Of a stretch of 64,000 nucleotides of DNA, positions 9,082-18,673 are shown in pieces. This DNA comes from Mesorhizobium sp. WSM3862 (lineage in GTDB: Bacteria; Pseudomonadota; Alphaproteobacteria; Rhizobiales; Rhizobiaceae): NCBI RefSeq assembly GCF_002294985.1, contig NZ_NSGE01000007.1:1-64000 (forward strand). Reading direction: 5' to 3'. Positions within the stretch are counted from its first letter, which is position 1. Every line of letters starts with the position of its first letter. A program made the position numbers and the translations under genes. Under the pieces are notes generated by a model. That model saw only the letters and a list, made by a program, of their open reading frames with translations, was not told the DNA's origin and made no database searches.

Positions 9082-9987
9082 GTGCGGGCGCAGGCATCCG
9101 GTAAATTTTTGGCGACTGTTGCGGCCTCGGCTGCGTCAATGACTTCTGTCGGCGTGGTGGCGGCCCATGCGAATGACGCGCAGGCGACAGACCAGACGGT
9201 CGTCGATTCGCGCATCAAGCTCGCCTTTGAAGGCTCGTACTTTTCAAATGACATCCATGATGCCGACAAGCTCGGTCTTCCGCCCAGCAAGGCCGGCTTC
9301 AACGGCTCCATAGCGTTGACCAAGCAGATTTCGCCGGACATGGATTGGCGCCTGGCCGGCGCCTTTCATACCGGCAGGGACTGGTCGGAGGGCGGCAGCG
9401 AAGCGGTCCCCGGTGGTGTGCTCAGCGCGTCTCTCAGTCACGGATTCAATTTCCAGACGGTCGACTTCGATCTCGGCAAGCATGTGAAGGTGCAAACGGC
9501 CGACATTCGTTTCTTCGGTGGCCTGCGACTGCTGCACGCCGACCAGACGGAGTTCCATTCCTCCTTCTCGGCAACACCCACCGATCCCACCGACAAGGGC
9601 CTCTCCACTGACAAAATCGGCACCTCGGAATACTGGGGCATTGGTCCGCGCATCGGTGCGGAGGCTTACTATCCGGTCGGTGAGGCGTGGGGCTTGACGG
9701 GTTCGGTTGCAGGGTCCGTCATGTGGGGGCGCCGCGCCGACCGCATTCGGCAAAATGTGACATTTACGAACCCCGACGTGCAATTTTCCGATACACTGTC
9801 TAGCCAGCACTCGAGTGAGACCGTCTCCAATGTCGAGGCTTCGGTCGGCTTGAGTTGGACGCCCATCGCGAACACTACCTTTACGGCAGGCTACAAGATC
9901 GAGCAGTGGCACAATCTGATCGTGAACGCGGACCAGAAGGACCAGACGTTCGACGGTCCGTTCCTGCGCCTCGAAGTCAAGATGTGA
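9082..9987 (+). CDS. Outer-membrane beta-barrel protein (Lpg1974-like)
   Basis: The protein starts with a signal-peptide-like region (GKFLATVAASAASMTSVGVV...AHA). The rest is alternating amphipathic strands rich in Gly and aromatic residues, including GIGPRIGAEAYYPVG, SNVEASVGLSWTP and FTAGYKIEQW. It resembles the Lpg1974 family of pore-forming outer-membrane proteins. The GTG at 9082 is preferred because GGGGGAAAG lies just before it; an in-frame TTG at 9043 would add 13 residues. The last residues FLRLEVKM lack the usual terminal aromatic, so barrel assembly by the standard signal is not certain. No neighbour points to a substrate. Confidence 0.65.
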   Translation: MRAQASGKFLATVAASAASMTSVGVVAAHANDAQATDQTVVDSRIKLAFEGSYFSNDIHDADKLGLPPSKAGFNGSIALTKQISPDMDWRLAGAFHTGRDWSEGGSEAVPGGVLSASLSHGFNFQTVDFDLGKHVKVQTADIRFFGGLRLLHADQTEFHSSFSATPTDPTDKGLSTDKIGTSEYWGIGPRIGAEAYYPVGEAWGLTGSVAGSVMWGRRADRIRQNVTFTNPDVQFSDTLSSQHSSETVSNVEASVGLSWTPIANTTFTAGYKIEQWHNLIVNADQKDQTFDGPFLRLEVKM

Positions 9988-10006
9988 CGGCGGCGGCTCG
10001 CTGCAA

Positions 10007-10861
10007 GTGAATTTGGAAGCCGGTTTCGAGTCCAGGTTCGCGGCCAACGGCAACGTCAAATTGCACTACATTGCGGCGGGCTCCGGCCCGCCGATTCTGT
10101 TTTTGCACGGCTTTCCCGACCATGGCCTCGGCTGGCGTCGCCAGATCGAGGCACTCGAAGGCAGGTATAGGGTACTGGCGCCGGATCTGCGCGGCTTTGG
10201 GCGAAGCGATGCCCCGCAGGGACATGCCAGCTACGCACTCATGCCATGCCTTGTAGAGGATGTCCTGGCCGTGCTGGCGGCGGAGGGCCTTTCCCAGGTT
10301 TCGGTCGTTGGCCATGACTGGGGTGGCATGATCGCCTGGTGGCTGGCGATGCGCGTGCCGCAGCTCGTGCGCCATCTGGTGCTACTGTCGGCGCCGCACC
10401 CCCGCCACTATTTGCGCGCCATCCACGATCCGGCCAATGCCGGCACCATCAACTACATCCGTCGTTTCCAGGGGATCAGCGGCGCCATACCGACGCCGGA
10501 GGAGCTAGGCGGCTGGGTCGCCGACGCAGCCGAACGGCAGTTGCTCGTCGAGTCGCTTGAGCGCTCCCACCCTGATGCGATGCTTAGCTACTACAGAGCC
10601 AATATACCTTTGGGCAAGATGCCGGATATCGGCCCTCTGCCGCCAGTCAGGGCGCCGACTCTGGTGATGTTCGGCTCCGACGATCCCTACATTCCGGCCG
10701 GCGCATATGACGGAACATATCGCGAGGTCGACAACGTCACATCGCTGCTGGCGCTGCCTGGTGCCGGGCATTTCATCCACCACCAGGCCGCTGCCTTCGT
10801 CACCCGCGAGATCGAGGGCTGGGTGTCGCGGCCACCGTCGAGCTTCCGCAGTCTGGCTTAG
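10007..10861 (+). CDS. Alpha/beta hydrolase of the epoxide hydrolase / haloalkane dehalogenase type
   Basis: This is a 284-residue alpha/beta hydrolase whose nucleophile elbow reads VVGHDWGG, placing Asp rather than Ser at the nucleophile position, as in epoxide hydrolases, haloalkane dehalogenases and fluoroacetate dehalogenases. The oxyanion segment is FLHGFPDH, the acid lies near MFGSDDPYI and the catalytic His is in GAGHFIHH. The cap-domain Tyr/Trp residues that would separate these enzyme classes cannot be decided by eye. The GTG start lies 20 bases after the preceding stop, so it may be cotranscribed with the barrel protein gene. Confidence 0.8.
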   Translation: MNLEAGFESRFAANGNVKLHYIAAGSGPPILFLHGFPDHGLGWRRQIEALEGRYRVLAPDLRGFGRSDAPQGHASYALMPCLVEDVLAVLAAEGLSQVSVVGHDWGGMIAWWLAMRVPQLVRHLVLLSAPHPRHYLRAIHDPANAGTINYIRRFQGISGAIPTPEELGGWVADAAERQLLVESLERSHPDAMLSYYRANIPLGKMPDIGPLPPVRAPTLVMFGSDDPYIPAGAYDGTYREVDNVTSLLALPGAGHFIHHQAAAFVTREIEGWVSRPPSSFRSLA

Positions 10862-11036
10862 AGCCACCCGCCGCCGAGCTCCTCGACATATCCCGGCATG
10901 ATCGCGTCGGTCCGACGGGATCTTGGCGCCATGTCTCGTATTCGGCGTGTCATTCCGAATCAGCCTACTCCGGCGCTCTTTAGACCTCGGATAGGTTTTG
11001 CCGGTATTTGTCGGAAAAAACGGAGCCGGAAAAGTC

Positions 11037-13478
11037 ATGACCGAGATCTGGCACTCACTGCTGGCCAATCTTGCCCTGGTCTCCATCCTTATCGTCGCCT
11101 GGGACCTTGTGGCGGATTTCACCGGGCGTCTCTCGCGGCGGGCACAGTCGCTGCTTTTGGGCGTGGTCATGTGCGCGGGCGCGGTCATTTCCATGGCGAC
11201 GGCCTTGTCCGTCTCCGGCTTCATCGTCGACCTGCGCGCCGCGTTTATCGGAGCGGCCGCGTTCTTCGGCGGATGGCCGGCGATGTTCATCGCCGCTGCC
11301 GGCTCCATCGCCTATCGTCTTCATCTGGGCGGTCAGGGCGCCGAAGTCGGCGTCATGAGCATCCTGATCACCGCCGTCGTCGGCCTGGCCTGGCACCACA
11401 TCGTCGCGGTCCGTTCGCGCACCATGTTCGACATACTCGGCCTCGGCCTGTCGGTCGCGCTGGCCGGGCTCATCACGCTTCTGGTCATTCCCTCGCAGGT
11501 CGTGACCGGCTTTGTGCAGCAGAGCACGTTGCCGTCTCTCCTGTTCCGCTTCCTGAGCACCTTCATCATTGCCGTGCTGCTCGACCGGCAGCAGCGGCGG
11601 CGCGATCTCGCCATGTCCAACATGATTTTCCGTGCCATGGTTCGCGAGCTGCCGGATAGTCTCAACGTGAAGGATACTCAGGGGCGCTTCATCGCGGCCA
11701 ATCCAGCCACCGCCGAACTGGTGCGCGCCGCCTCCGTCGAGGACCTCATCGGCAAGACGGATTTCGATTTCTATCCCAAGGACGTGGCCGAGCGCTTCAG
11801 GCAGGATGAAATGGGCGCGCTGGAGGCCGGGCAGACGTTGCGCATCGATCAGCCCGCGCTCCTGCCTGACGGCAGGCAGGGCTGGCTCTACACGCTGAAG
11901 GCGCCGTTCCGCGACGAGGCCGGCAAGATCGTCGGCGTCATCACCCACAATCGCGACATCACCGAGCAGAAGCGAAACGCCCAGCTCAAGAACGACTTCA
12001 TTTCGACGGTGAGCCACGAATTGCGAACGCCGCTGACATCCATCCGTGGCTCGCTTGGCCTGATCGCAGCCGGCGTCGCGGGCGAGCTGCCGCCCAAGGC
12101 CGCCAACCTCGTCAACATCGCCCACAAAAACAGCGAAAGGCTGGTTCTTCTCATCAACGACATCCTCGACATGGAGAAGATCGAGTCGGGCGTCATCACC
12201 TTCAAGATCAAGCAGATGCCCGTGCGTGCGGTCCTGGAGCAGGCCATCGCCGCCAGTTCCAATTACATGGCCGAGAGCGGGATCCGCATCGTCCTGGTCG
12301 ACGATGCCCCGCGCGCCGAAGCCAATATCGACCCCGATCGCCTGCACCAGGTGATGGCGAACCTGCTGTCGAACGCGATCAAGTTCTCCGATCCCGGCGG
12401 CACTGTCATGGTGAAGCTCCAGCGTCGCGAGCGCGACATGCTGCGCATCTCCGTTATCGATGAAGGCGCCGGCATCCCGGAAGCGTTCCGCAGCCGCATA
12501 TTCGGCAAGTTCGAGCAGGCCGATGCCTCCAGCACCCGCAAGAAGGGGGGCACCGGCCTGGGCCTGAGCATCGTCAAGACCATCGTCGAGAAGCTCGGCG
12601 GCGCCGTGTCCTTCGAAAGCGAGGAAGGCAAGGGTACCTCGTTTCACGTCGATCTTGCCGAAGCGCAGAGACAGGCCGAGAAGCCGGTTTTGGTCGAGCG
12701 CCGGTCGCGAAAGCGCGATGGCCGCCTGCGCGTCCTCATCTGCGAGGACGAGTCCGACATCGCTGCGGTGATCGCCGCACTTCTCGACGCCGACGGCTTC
12801 TCCAGCGATGTCGCCCCCGATATCGGTACCGCAAAAGCGCTCCTGAACTCCCGCGACTATGTGGCGCTGACCCTCGACATCAAGCTGGCCGGAGAATCCG
12901 GCATCAAGCTCTTCCACGACATCAGGGTCTCACCGGTGAATTCCGAGATTTCGGTCATCGTCATCTCCGCCATCGCCGACGAAGCCAGGCGCTCGCTGAA
13001 CGGAACCGCCATCGGCATCGTCGACTGGCTGGAGAAGCCGGTGGATTCGGCGCGCCTTCACGCCGCTCTCGCCAAGATCCTCGCCAGCAAGGTCGAGCGG
13101 AGGCCGAGAATCCTCCACGTCGAGGACGACGAGGGCGTCCTTGCAGTGATGTCAGCTGGCTTGGGTCCAGGCGTCTTGATCGCTTCCGCCAAAACGCTGC
13201 AGGAGGCGCGGAAGGCGGTGGCAAAGCATCGCTTCGACCTGGTCATCCTGGACATACTGCTTCCCGACGGATCGGGACTGGATCTGCTCATCGATCTGCC
13301 GCTGGAAACCCAAGTCATCGTGTTCTCGGCGGCCGAGCTGGATCAGAACCTCGGTGACCGGGTGCAGGCGATGATGACCAAGACCAAGGCGTCGGAGATC
13401 GATGTCGCCAGGCTGGTCAGGAGCATGTTGGTCTCATCGCTCGATAGCGCCAGACCCGCCTCCAGTGCCAAGGAGTGA
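11037..13478 (+). CDS. Hybrid sensor histidine kinase: 5TM sensor, PAS, HisKA, HATPase and two receivers
   Basis: The 813-residue protein begins with about six membrane segments (residues 5-185) containing DLRAAFIGAAAFFGGWPA, which resembles the LytS-type 5TM receptor region. A PAS domain (about 196-308), HisKA with H-box SHELRTPLTSI (His near 326), and an HATPase with NLLSNAIKFSDPGG and GTGLGLSIVK follow. Two receiver domains close it (about 563-680 and 690-805), with acceptor Asp in LTLDIKLAGESG and LVILDILLPDGSG. The ATG at 11037 follows GGAG; a longer upstream frame lacks support. A kinase with two receivers normally passes phosphate to an HPt protein, and an HPt gene lies at 18674-18949. 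It heads a probable seven-gene unit. Confidence 0.9.
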   Translation: MTEIWHSLLANLALVSILIVAWDLVADFTGRLSRRAQSLLLGVVMCAGAVISMATALSVSGFIVDLRAAFIGAAAFFGGWPAMFIAAAGSIAYRLHLGGQGAEVGVMSILITAVVGLAWHHIVAVRSRTMFDILGLGLSVALAGLITLLVIPSQVVTGFVQQSTLPSLLFRFLSTFIIAVLLDRQQRRRDLAMSNMIFRAMVRELPDSLNVKDTQGRFIAANPATAELVRAASVEDLIGKTDFDFYPKDVAERFRQDEMGALEAGQTLRIDQPALLPDGRQGWLYTLKAPFRDEAGKIVGVITHNRDITEQKRNAQLKNDFISTVSHELRTPLTSIRGSLGLIAAGVAGELPPKAANLVNIAHKNSERLVLLINDILDMEKIESGVITFKIKQMPVRAVLEQAIAASSNYMAESGIRIVLVDDAPRAEANIDPDRLHQVMANLLSNAIKFSDPGGTVMVKLQRRERDMLRISVIDEGAGIPEAFRSRIFGKFEQADASSTRKKGGTGLGLSIVKTIVEKLGGAVSFESEEGKGTSFHVDLAEAQRQAEKPVLVERRSRKRDGRLRVLICEDESDIAAVIAALLDADGFSSDVAPDIGTAKALLNSRDYVALTLDIKLAGESGIKLFHDIRVSPVNSEISVIVISAIADEARRSLNGTAIGIVDWLEKPVDSARLHAALAKILASKVERRPRILHVEDDEGVLAVMSAGLGPGVLIASAKTLQEARKAVAKHRFDLVILDILLPDGSGLDLLIDLPLETQVIVFSAAELDQNLGDRVQAMMTKTKASEIDVARLVRSMLVSSLDSARPASSAKE

Positions 13479-13483
13479 TGATT

Positions 13484-13870
13484 ATGCCGGCAAGGATCCT
13501 CTATGTGGATGACGAGGATGACATCCGCGAAATCGCCCAGATGTCGCTGGAACTCGAGCCCGAATTCGAGGTGCGGTCCAGCGCCTCAGGCATCGCAGCG
13601 CTGACCGATGCCGCCGATTGGCGCCCTGACCTCATCCTGCTCGACGTGATGATGCCGGACATGGACGGGCCGGAAACACTGAGGCGCCTGGCCGATTCGC
13701 CGCTGACGGCCGCGATTCCGGTGGCGTTCATCACGGCGCGCACCCAGACGCATGAGGTGGAGCGTTATCTCGCCATGGGAGCCGTGGGAGTGATCGCCAA
13801 GCCGTTCGACCCGCTGGCGCTTGCGGGCGAGGTGAGAAGGCTGCTTTCGGGGCGTTCCGGCCCGGTTTAG
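13484..13870 (+). CDS. Single-domain response regulator (CheY-like)
   Basis: This is a 128-residue receiver with acidic pocket YVDDEDD, acceptor Asp in LILLDVMMPDMDGP, Thr in FITAR and Lys in VIAKPFDP. There is no output domain, so it acts through protein contact or as a phosphorelay intermediate. AGGAG at 13471-13475 sits eight bases before the ATG at 13484, which is therefore preferred over the ATG at 13478 or the GTG at 13475 that overlaps the kinase stop. Confidence 0.88.
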   Translation: MPARILYVDDEDDIREIAQMSLELEPEFEVRSSASGIAALTDAADWRPDLILLDVMMPDMDGPETLRRLADSPLTAAIPVAFITARTQTHEVERYLAMGAVGVIAKPFDPLALAGEVRRLLSGRSGPV

Positions 13871-14050
13871 CCGGCGAGAAAGCCGCGCAAAAGATGCCTG
13901 TCGGCAAAGTCGGTTTTGCGTTTGCCGCTCCTATACCATGGCCCAATATTCATCTAGTGATTGTGTCGAAATGCGGCCGCCGCGAATCGGCTTTATCTAA
14001 GATCGCGCGGCGTCATCACTCCGGGGGGCGACGGAACCGGAGCAGGACTG

Positions 14051-14446
14051 GTGGTGGATGGAGCGAAGGCAAGAGTTCTGATCTGCGATGATGATCCCTT
14101 GTTGCTCGAGCTGATGGAATTCAGGCTGAGGGCGAAGGGATACGAGGTCATCAAAGCGGTGGACGGCGCCGAGGCGCTGGCGAAGGCGGAGCAGGACGGC
14201 CCCGACATCATCGTGCTCGACGCGATGATGCCCAAGGCCGACGGCATCGAGGTGCTGGCGCGCATCAAGGGCGACCCGGTGCTGTCGAAGACTCCGGTGG
14301 TGATGCTGACCGCGCGCAAGGCCGAGAAGGACATCGTTTCGGCGCTTGAGAAGGGCGCCGACGATTATCTGGTGAAGCCGTTCATTCCCGAGGAGCTACT
14401 GGCCCGGCTGGCGCGTCTCATCGCCCGCAAGGGCGGGAAGCGCTGA
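14051..14446 (+). CDS. Single-domain response regulator
   Basis: This second stand-alone receiver has 131 residues: acidic pocket ICDDDP, acceptor Asp in IIVLDAMMPKADGIE, Thr in VMLTARK and Lys in YLVKPFIPEE. The GTG at 14051 has GGAG upstream and gives the standard length. It overlaps the TPR gene by one base (TGATG), tying it to the polysaccharide genes rather than to the kinase, from which it is separated by about 180 bases. It probably senses relay output and acts on the glycosyltransferase or its partners (inference). Confidence 0.85.
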   Translation: MVDGAKARVLICDDDPLLLELMEFRLRAKGYEVIKAVDGAEALAKAEQDGPDIIVLDAMMPKADGIEVLARIKGDPVLSKTPVVMLTARKAEKDIVSALEKGADDYLVKPFIPEELLARLARLIARKGGKR

Positions 14447-16194
14447 TGCGGCGCGGCCGGCGCTCAGCCTTTGCCGCATGCCTGATCCTGGCGGTCGCCG
14501 CCGCTCCCGGCGCAGCGCTGGCGCAGACTGTCGACGAGCTCTACGCATCCGGCGTCAAGGCCAGGCAGGCGCAGCATTTCGACGAGGCCGCCGATCTTTT
14601 CCGGCGCGCGCTGGCGTTGAAAGCTGACAATGCCGACGCTCTTGTGCAGCTTGGCTTCGCCGAGCTCGGCCGCAACGATCTGCCGGCGGCGCGCGACGCC
14701 TTTTCCAGGGCGCTTGCCCTTGCCCCGGCCTATCGCGATGCGAGCTTCGGCATGGCCCAGGTCGAATTCCGCTCCGGCAATCTGGATGCGGCGCTGCCGC
14801 TCGCCGAGAAGGTCGCTGAGGCAGAGCCCGGCAATGCCGACGCGGCAGCGCTTCTAGAGAACATCCGCAAGGCCAAGCAGGCCAGCCAGGCGAAGCCGGT
14901 TCCGGCTGCCGCGGCGCCGGCGAAGAAGCCGCCCCACCGGCGGCCCGATCCCGTCGCCATCCAGTTGGAGCAGGGCAGGCGGTTGCGGGCGGCGGGAAAG
15001 CTGCCCGAGGCCGAGACCGCCTATCGCCGCGCGCTCAAGCTGTCGCCCAGGAACACCGACACCCTGGTCACGCTCGGCCTCGTTGTCGGCTCCAGCCAGC
15101 GCTTCGACGAGGCCGGGCGGTTCTTCGACCGGGCGCTTGCGATCAGGCCCGGCCTTCTCGACGCGCGGCTGGGCAAGGTCCGCCTGGCGATCTGGCAGGG
15201 CGACGCGCCGCGCGCCCGCGCCCTGGTCGACGATGTGCTGGCCTCGGCGCCGGACAATGTCGAGGCTCTCAGCCTTGATGCCAGAATCGCCTTGCTCGAG
15301 GCCGACTACAAGCGGGCCGGGCAATCCTTGCAGCGCGCGCTGGCGCTCGATCCGCGCAATGCCGAGGCGCTGGTCGGGCTCGGCGACGTGCGCCGCGCCG
15401 AGGGCGACGACGAGGCCGCGCGGCAGGCTTACGGCCAGGCGCTCGCCATCGAGCCGGGTTCCGCCGATATCGAGCAAAGGCTGGCCGTGCCGCCGCCGCG
15501 CAAATGGCGGCTCGACCTCGGCAGCGAGGTGAGCGATCTCACCGACGGGCTTGGCGACTGGACCGACAGTTCGGCCGGCCTTTCCTATCGGCTATCGCCC
15601 CAAACGACGATCTCCGGCCGCACGCGGCTCGCCACCCGCTTCGGCAACACCGACGTCCAGATCGAGGGCCGCGTCGACCAGGCCTTCTCGCCGGCCTTCT
15701 CCGCCTATGCGCTGGCCGCTGCGACGCCGGATGCCGACTTTCTGGCGCGCTATTCGATCGGGGCCGGCGCTTCGTGGCAGGTCGTGGCGCCGGCGAAGGT
15801 CTTCGGCCCGCTTTCGCTCAACGTCGACGCCCGCTACGACAATTTCGCCGACGCCGACGTCACCAGCATCCAGCCCTGGCTGCAGGGCTATCTCCTCGAC
15901 GGCCGTCTGGGGCTTTCCGCCCGCTGGGTGCATGCTAAGGACGATATCGGCACGCGCGCGGACGGCTATGTGCTTCGCGCCGACCTCGCGGTGACGCCGC
16001 ATGTCAATCTCTTCGGCGGCTATGCCGACGCCCCCGAAATCTCCGACGGCACGCTGGTGCCGACGCGCACCGTCTTTGGCGGCATCTCCTTCGACGTCAG
16101 CGATCCGCTGACGCTGCGCGCCAGCATCGCGCATGAACAACGCCCGACATTCGACCGAAGCATATTCGGGCTCGGGCTGACCGCGCGGTTCTGA
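14446..16194 (+). CDS. TPR-repeat protein with C-terminal outer-membrane barrel (YaiO/PgaA-like layout)
   Basis: A signal peptide (residues 1-26, ending AAPGAALAQ) is followed by TPR motifs at about 27-145 and 180-345, each with the spaced A/L/G/Y pattern. An alanine/proline/lysine linker at about 145-170 separates the two blocks. Residues about 350-582 are alternating beta strands ending in GLGLTARF, whose terminal Phe is the usual barrel-assembly signal. This resembles YaiO barrels and is a shorter version of the PgaA plan (TPR plus porin) used to export poly-N-acetylglucosamine. With the GT2 gene downstream it is a good candidate for a periplasmic scaffold and outer-membrane exit for a glycan. 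Confidence 0.75.
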   Translation: MRRGRRSAFAACLILAVAAAPGAALAQTVDELYASGVKARQAQHFDEAADLFRRALALKADNADALVQLGFAELGRNDLPAARDAFSRALALAPAYRDASFGMAQVEFRSGNLDAALPLAEKVAEAEPGNADAAALLENIRKAKQASQAKPVPAAAAPAKKPPHRRPDPVAIQLEQGRRLRAAGKLPEAETAYRRALKLSPRNTDTLVTLGLVVGSSQRFDEAGRFFDRALAIRPGLLDARLGKVRLAIWQGDAPRARALVDDVLASAPDNVEALSLDARIALLEADYKRAGQSLQRALALDPRNAEALVGLGDVRRAEGDDEAARQAYGQALAIEPGSADIEQRLAVPPPRKWRLDLGSEVSDLTDGLGDWTDSSAGLSYRLSPQTTISGRTRLATRFGNTDVQIEGRVDQAFSPAFSAYALAAATPDADFLARYSIGAGASWQVVAPAKVFGPLSLNVDARYDNFADADVTSIQPWLQGYLLDGRLGLSARWVHAKDDIGTRADGYVLRADLAVTPHVNLFGGYADAPEISDGTLVPTRTVFGGISFDVSDPLTLRASIAHEQRPTFDRSIFGLGLTARF

Positions 16195-16196
16195 CC

Positions 16197-17234
16197 ATGT
16201 GGTACGTCTGGAATCTCTCCATACTGCTCAGCGCGCTCTCCCTGGTGATCATGCTGTTTTTGATCGCGCGCCGTTTGCTGCGGGAGCGCCGGGACGCCGC
16301 CAGAGCCGGACAGCGGCGGCAGCTTCTGACGGCGCTGATCACCTTCACCGAAGACCGCGACCGCCAGACGCTGAAAACGGCCATTCTTTCGGTGCCGCCG
16401 GGCGTGGCGATCGAGGCCGGCTTCGAGTTCGTTTCGCTGCTGCGCGGCGAGGAGCGTGACGATGTCCTTGTCGCCTTCAACGAATGCGGCCTGCCGGCCC
16501 TCGTCGGCAGGCAGCTGGAACGGGGCAATGTGGCCGAACGCATCCACGCGGCCGAGATGCTGGCGGCGCTGGGGTCGCAGAATGCGACGGCAAGCCTGCT
16601 TTCGGCGCTGGACCAGGACCGCTCGCGCGAAGTCAGGATCGCCGCCGCCATCGCGCTCTGCGATCTCGGCAGCCTGCCCCTGCTCGGCGTCGCGCTGGAC
16701 AAGATCGGCGTGGCGGGACAGCGCTCGCGACGCCTGATCGAACTGTTCAGGCGCTTTCCGCGCACGCGCTTCAACGAGCTTGCGATCCATGCATCGCGCG
16801 TCGACGCCGTGCCCTTCATTAGGGCGGCCGCGATCGACGCGCTCGCCCGCGCCGGCGGTTTCGGCTTTGCCGCCTTCTTCGCCGGCTTGACCGGCGATGC
16901 CTCACCCGAGGTTGTCGCCGCGGCCCTGCGCGCGCTGGGCCTCACCGGACACGCCGATGCACCGGCGATCCTGACGAGCGCGATGGCAAACGACGACTGG
17001 GACGTGCGCGCCGCCGCCGCCGAGTCCGCGGGACGCCTCGGCCTTCCCGAACTTGCCGCGCCGCTGTCCAGGCTGCTGGACGACGAGGTCTGGAACGTGC
17101 GCTATGCCGCCGCCAACGCGCTGCGCTCCTTTGGCCAGCCGGGCGAGCGGCTGCTGCGCCAAATCGCCGACAGCGAGGTCTCGCGCAGCCAGCGCACCGC
17201 CTCGCTCATTCTTGCCGAGGGGCCGGCCGCATGA
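16197..17234 (+). CDS. Membrane-anchored HEAT-repeat protein
   Basis: One N-terminal membrane helix (about residues 5-28, WNLSILLSALSLVIMLFLIA) is followed by a basic stretch and then tandem HEAT/PBS-lyase-like helical repeats, for example AAEMLAALGSQNATASLLSALD and WDVRAAAAESAGRLGLPELAAPLSRLL. No catalytic motif is seen; such repeats are usually protein-binding scaffolds. It starts two bases after the TPR gene and overlaps the glycosyltransferase by four bases. The strict coupling suggests a regulator or assembly partner of the synthase, possibly the docking surface for the upstream receivers (inference). Confidence 0.8.
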   Translation: MWYVWNLSILLSALSLVIMLFLIARRLLRERRDAARAGQRRQLLTALITFTEDRDRQTLKTAILSVPPGVAIEAGFEFVSLLRGEERDDVLVAFNECGLPALVGRQLERGNVAERIHAAEMLAALGSQNATASLLSALDQDRSREVRIAAAIALCDLGSLPLLGVALDKIGVAGQRSRRLIELFRRFPRTRFNELAIHASRVDAVPFIRAAAIDALARAGGFGFAAFFAGLTGDASPEVVAAALRALGLTGHADAPAILTSAMANDDWDVRAAAAESAGRLGLPELAAPLSRLLDDEVWNVRYAAANALRSFGQPGERLLRQIADSEVSRSQRTASLILAEGPAA

Positions 17235-18658
17235 TTGCCGACTGGAGCGACGAGATCGTCCTTGCCGCCACCATCCTGTCCTGGTTCATCATCGCGGCGG
17301 GGCTGGCGCAGACGACAATCTATCTGCTGCAGCTCGTCCTCGCCGGCTATGCGCTGTCCAAGCGCCCGCCGGTGGCGCGCTCGGCGCTGCTCTGGCAGCG
17401 CTACGGCGAGGTCGCGCCGCCGATCGCGCTTCTGGTGCCGGCCTATAATGAGGAAGTGAATGTGGTGGAGAGCGTCCATTCCATGCTGGCGCTCGAATAT
17501 CCGAATTTCGAGGTCATCGTCATCAATGACGGCTCGAAGGACCAGACCTTGCAGCGCCTGATCGAGGGCTTCAAGCTGGTGAAGTTCCACCGTCCCTACG
17601 AGGACGCGCTGGCGCACAAGCCGATCCGCGGCCTCTATTCCTCGCCGATGACCGAGCGGCTGTTCGTGATCGACAAGGAGAATGGCGGCAAGGCGGACGC
17701 GCAGAATGCCGGCATCAATGTCTGCCGCGCGCCGCTCTTTTGTGTGATCGACGGCGATTCCATCCTCGAGCCCGATGCGCTGATGCGCGCCGCCCAGCCC
17801 TTCATCGACGATCCCGAGCGCACCATCGCGGTGGGCGGCACAATCCGCATCGCCAACGGCTCGAAGATCGAGGCCGGCAGGGTGCGCGAGGTGCATCTGC
17901 CGCGCCGCCTGCTGCCGCTGTTCCAGGTGGTCGAATATCTGCGCGCCTTCCTGATGGCCAGGCTTGCCTGGAGCAGCGTCAACACGCTGATGCTGGTCTC
18001 CGGCGCCTTCGGCATGTTTCGCCGCGCCGAAGTGGTGGCGGTGGGCGGCTTCACCAAGGGCTCGATGGGCGAGGACCTCGACCTCGTGATCAAGCTGCAC
18101 CGCCACATGCGCGACAAGAAGCGCAAATACCGCGTTCAGTTCATTCCCGAGCCGGTGTGCTGGACCGAGGCGCCGGAAACGCTGAGCGTTCTGGCGAGGC
18201 AGCGCACGCGCTGGCAGCGCGGAGCGCTCGAATGCTTCTTCCGCTACCGCGCCATGTTGTTGAACCCGCGCTATGGCCGCGTCGGCTTCCTCGGCTTCGG
18301 CCACATCTTCATCGTCGATGTGATGGGGCCGGTGGCGGAGGTGCTGGGCTATATCCTGATCCCGGCCTTCTGGCTGCTCGGCATCCTGTCGGCCGAATAT
18401 CTCCTGGCCTTCACCTCGCTGATCTTCACCTATGGCGTCTGCGTCAGCGTCTGCTCGCTCATCCTGGAGGAGGCCGAGCTGCAGCGCTTTCCGCGCGCCA
18501 GGGATCTCGCCGTTCTGACGGCGGCCGCCGTGATCGAGAATTTCGGCTACCGCCAGCTCAACAATTTCTGGCGCGTGAAGGGCTGCTGGCAGTTCTTGCG
18601 CGGCGACCAGGGCTGGGGCGAGATGACCAGGACCGGCCTCGGCGCCGCGAAGAAGTGA
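17231..18658 (+). CDS. Family 2 glycosyltransferase, processive (BcsA/PgaC-like)
   Basis: This membrane glycosyltransferase has 475 residues. An N-terminal membrane segment (about 10-38) precedes the GT2 domain with VPAYNEE (nucleotide-sugar binding start), the DxD-like VIDGDS, the acceptor-base region GEDLDLVIK and the processivity motif QRTRWQRG (QxxRW). Several C-terminal membrane helices follow (about 360-440). These four motifs in order are those of processive synthases such as cellulose, chitin and PNAG synthases. No PilZ domain is present, so direct c-di-GMP control is not indicated. The sugar cannot be read from the sequence. Confidence 0.87.
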   Translation: MIADWSDEIVLAATILSWFIIAAGLAQTTIYLLQLVLAGYALSKRPPVARSALLWQRYGEVAPPIALLVPAYNEEVNVVESVHSMLALEYPNFEVIVINDGSKDQTLQRLIEGFKLVKFHRPYEDALAHKPIRGLYSSPMTERLFVIDKENGGKADAQNAGINVCRAPLFCVIDGDSILEPDALMRAAQPFIDDPERTIAVGGTIRIANGSKIEAGRVREVHLPRRLLPLFQVVEYLRAFLMARLAWSSVNTLMLVSGAFGMFRRAEVVAVGGFTKGSMGEDLDLVIKLHRHMRDKKRKYRVQFIPEPVCWTEAPETLSVLARQRTRWQRGALECFFRYRAMLLNPRYGRVGFLGFGHIFIVDVMGPVAEVLGYILIPAFWLLGILSAEYLLAFTSLIFTYGVCVSVCSLILEEAELQRFPRARDLAVLTAAAVIENFGYRQLNNFWRVKGCWQFLRGDQGWGEMTRTGLGAAKK

Positions 18659-18673
18659 GCCGGGCTGGCGGCG

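Noticed and set aside
11055..12917. 620-codon minus-strand frame
   Set aside because: Antisense to the hybrid kinase, whose plus-strand translation has complete kinase motifs; the minus translation has none.
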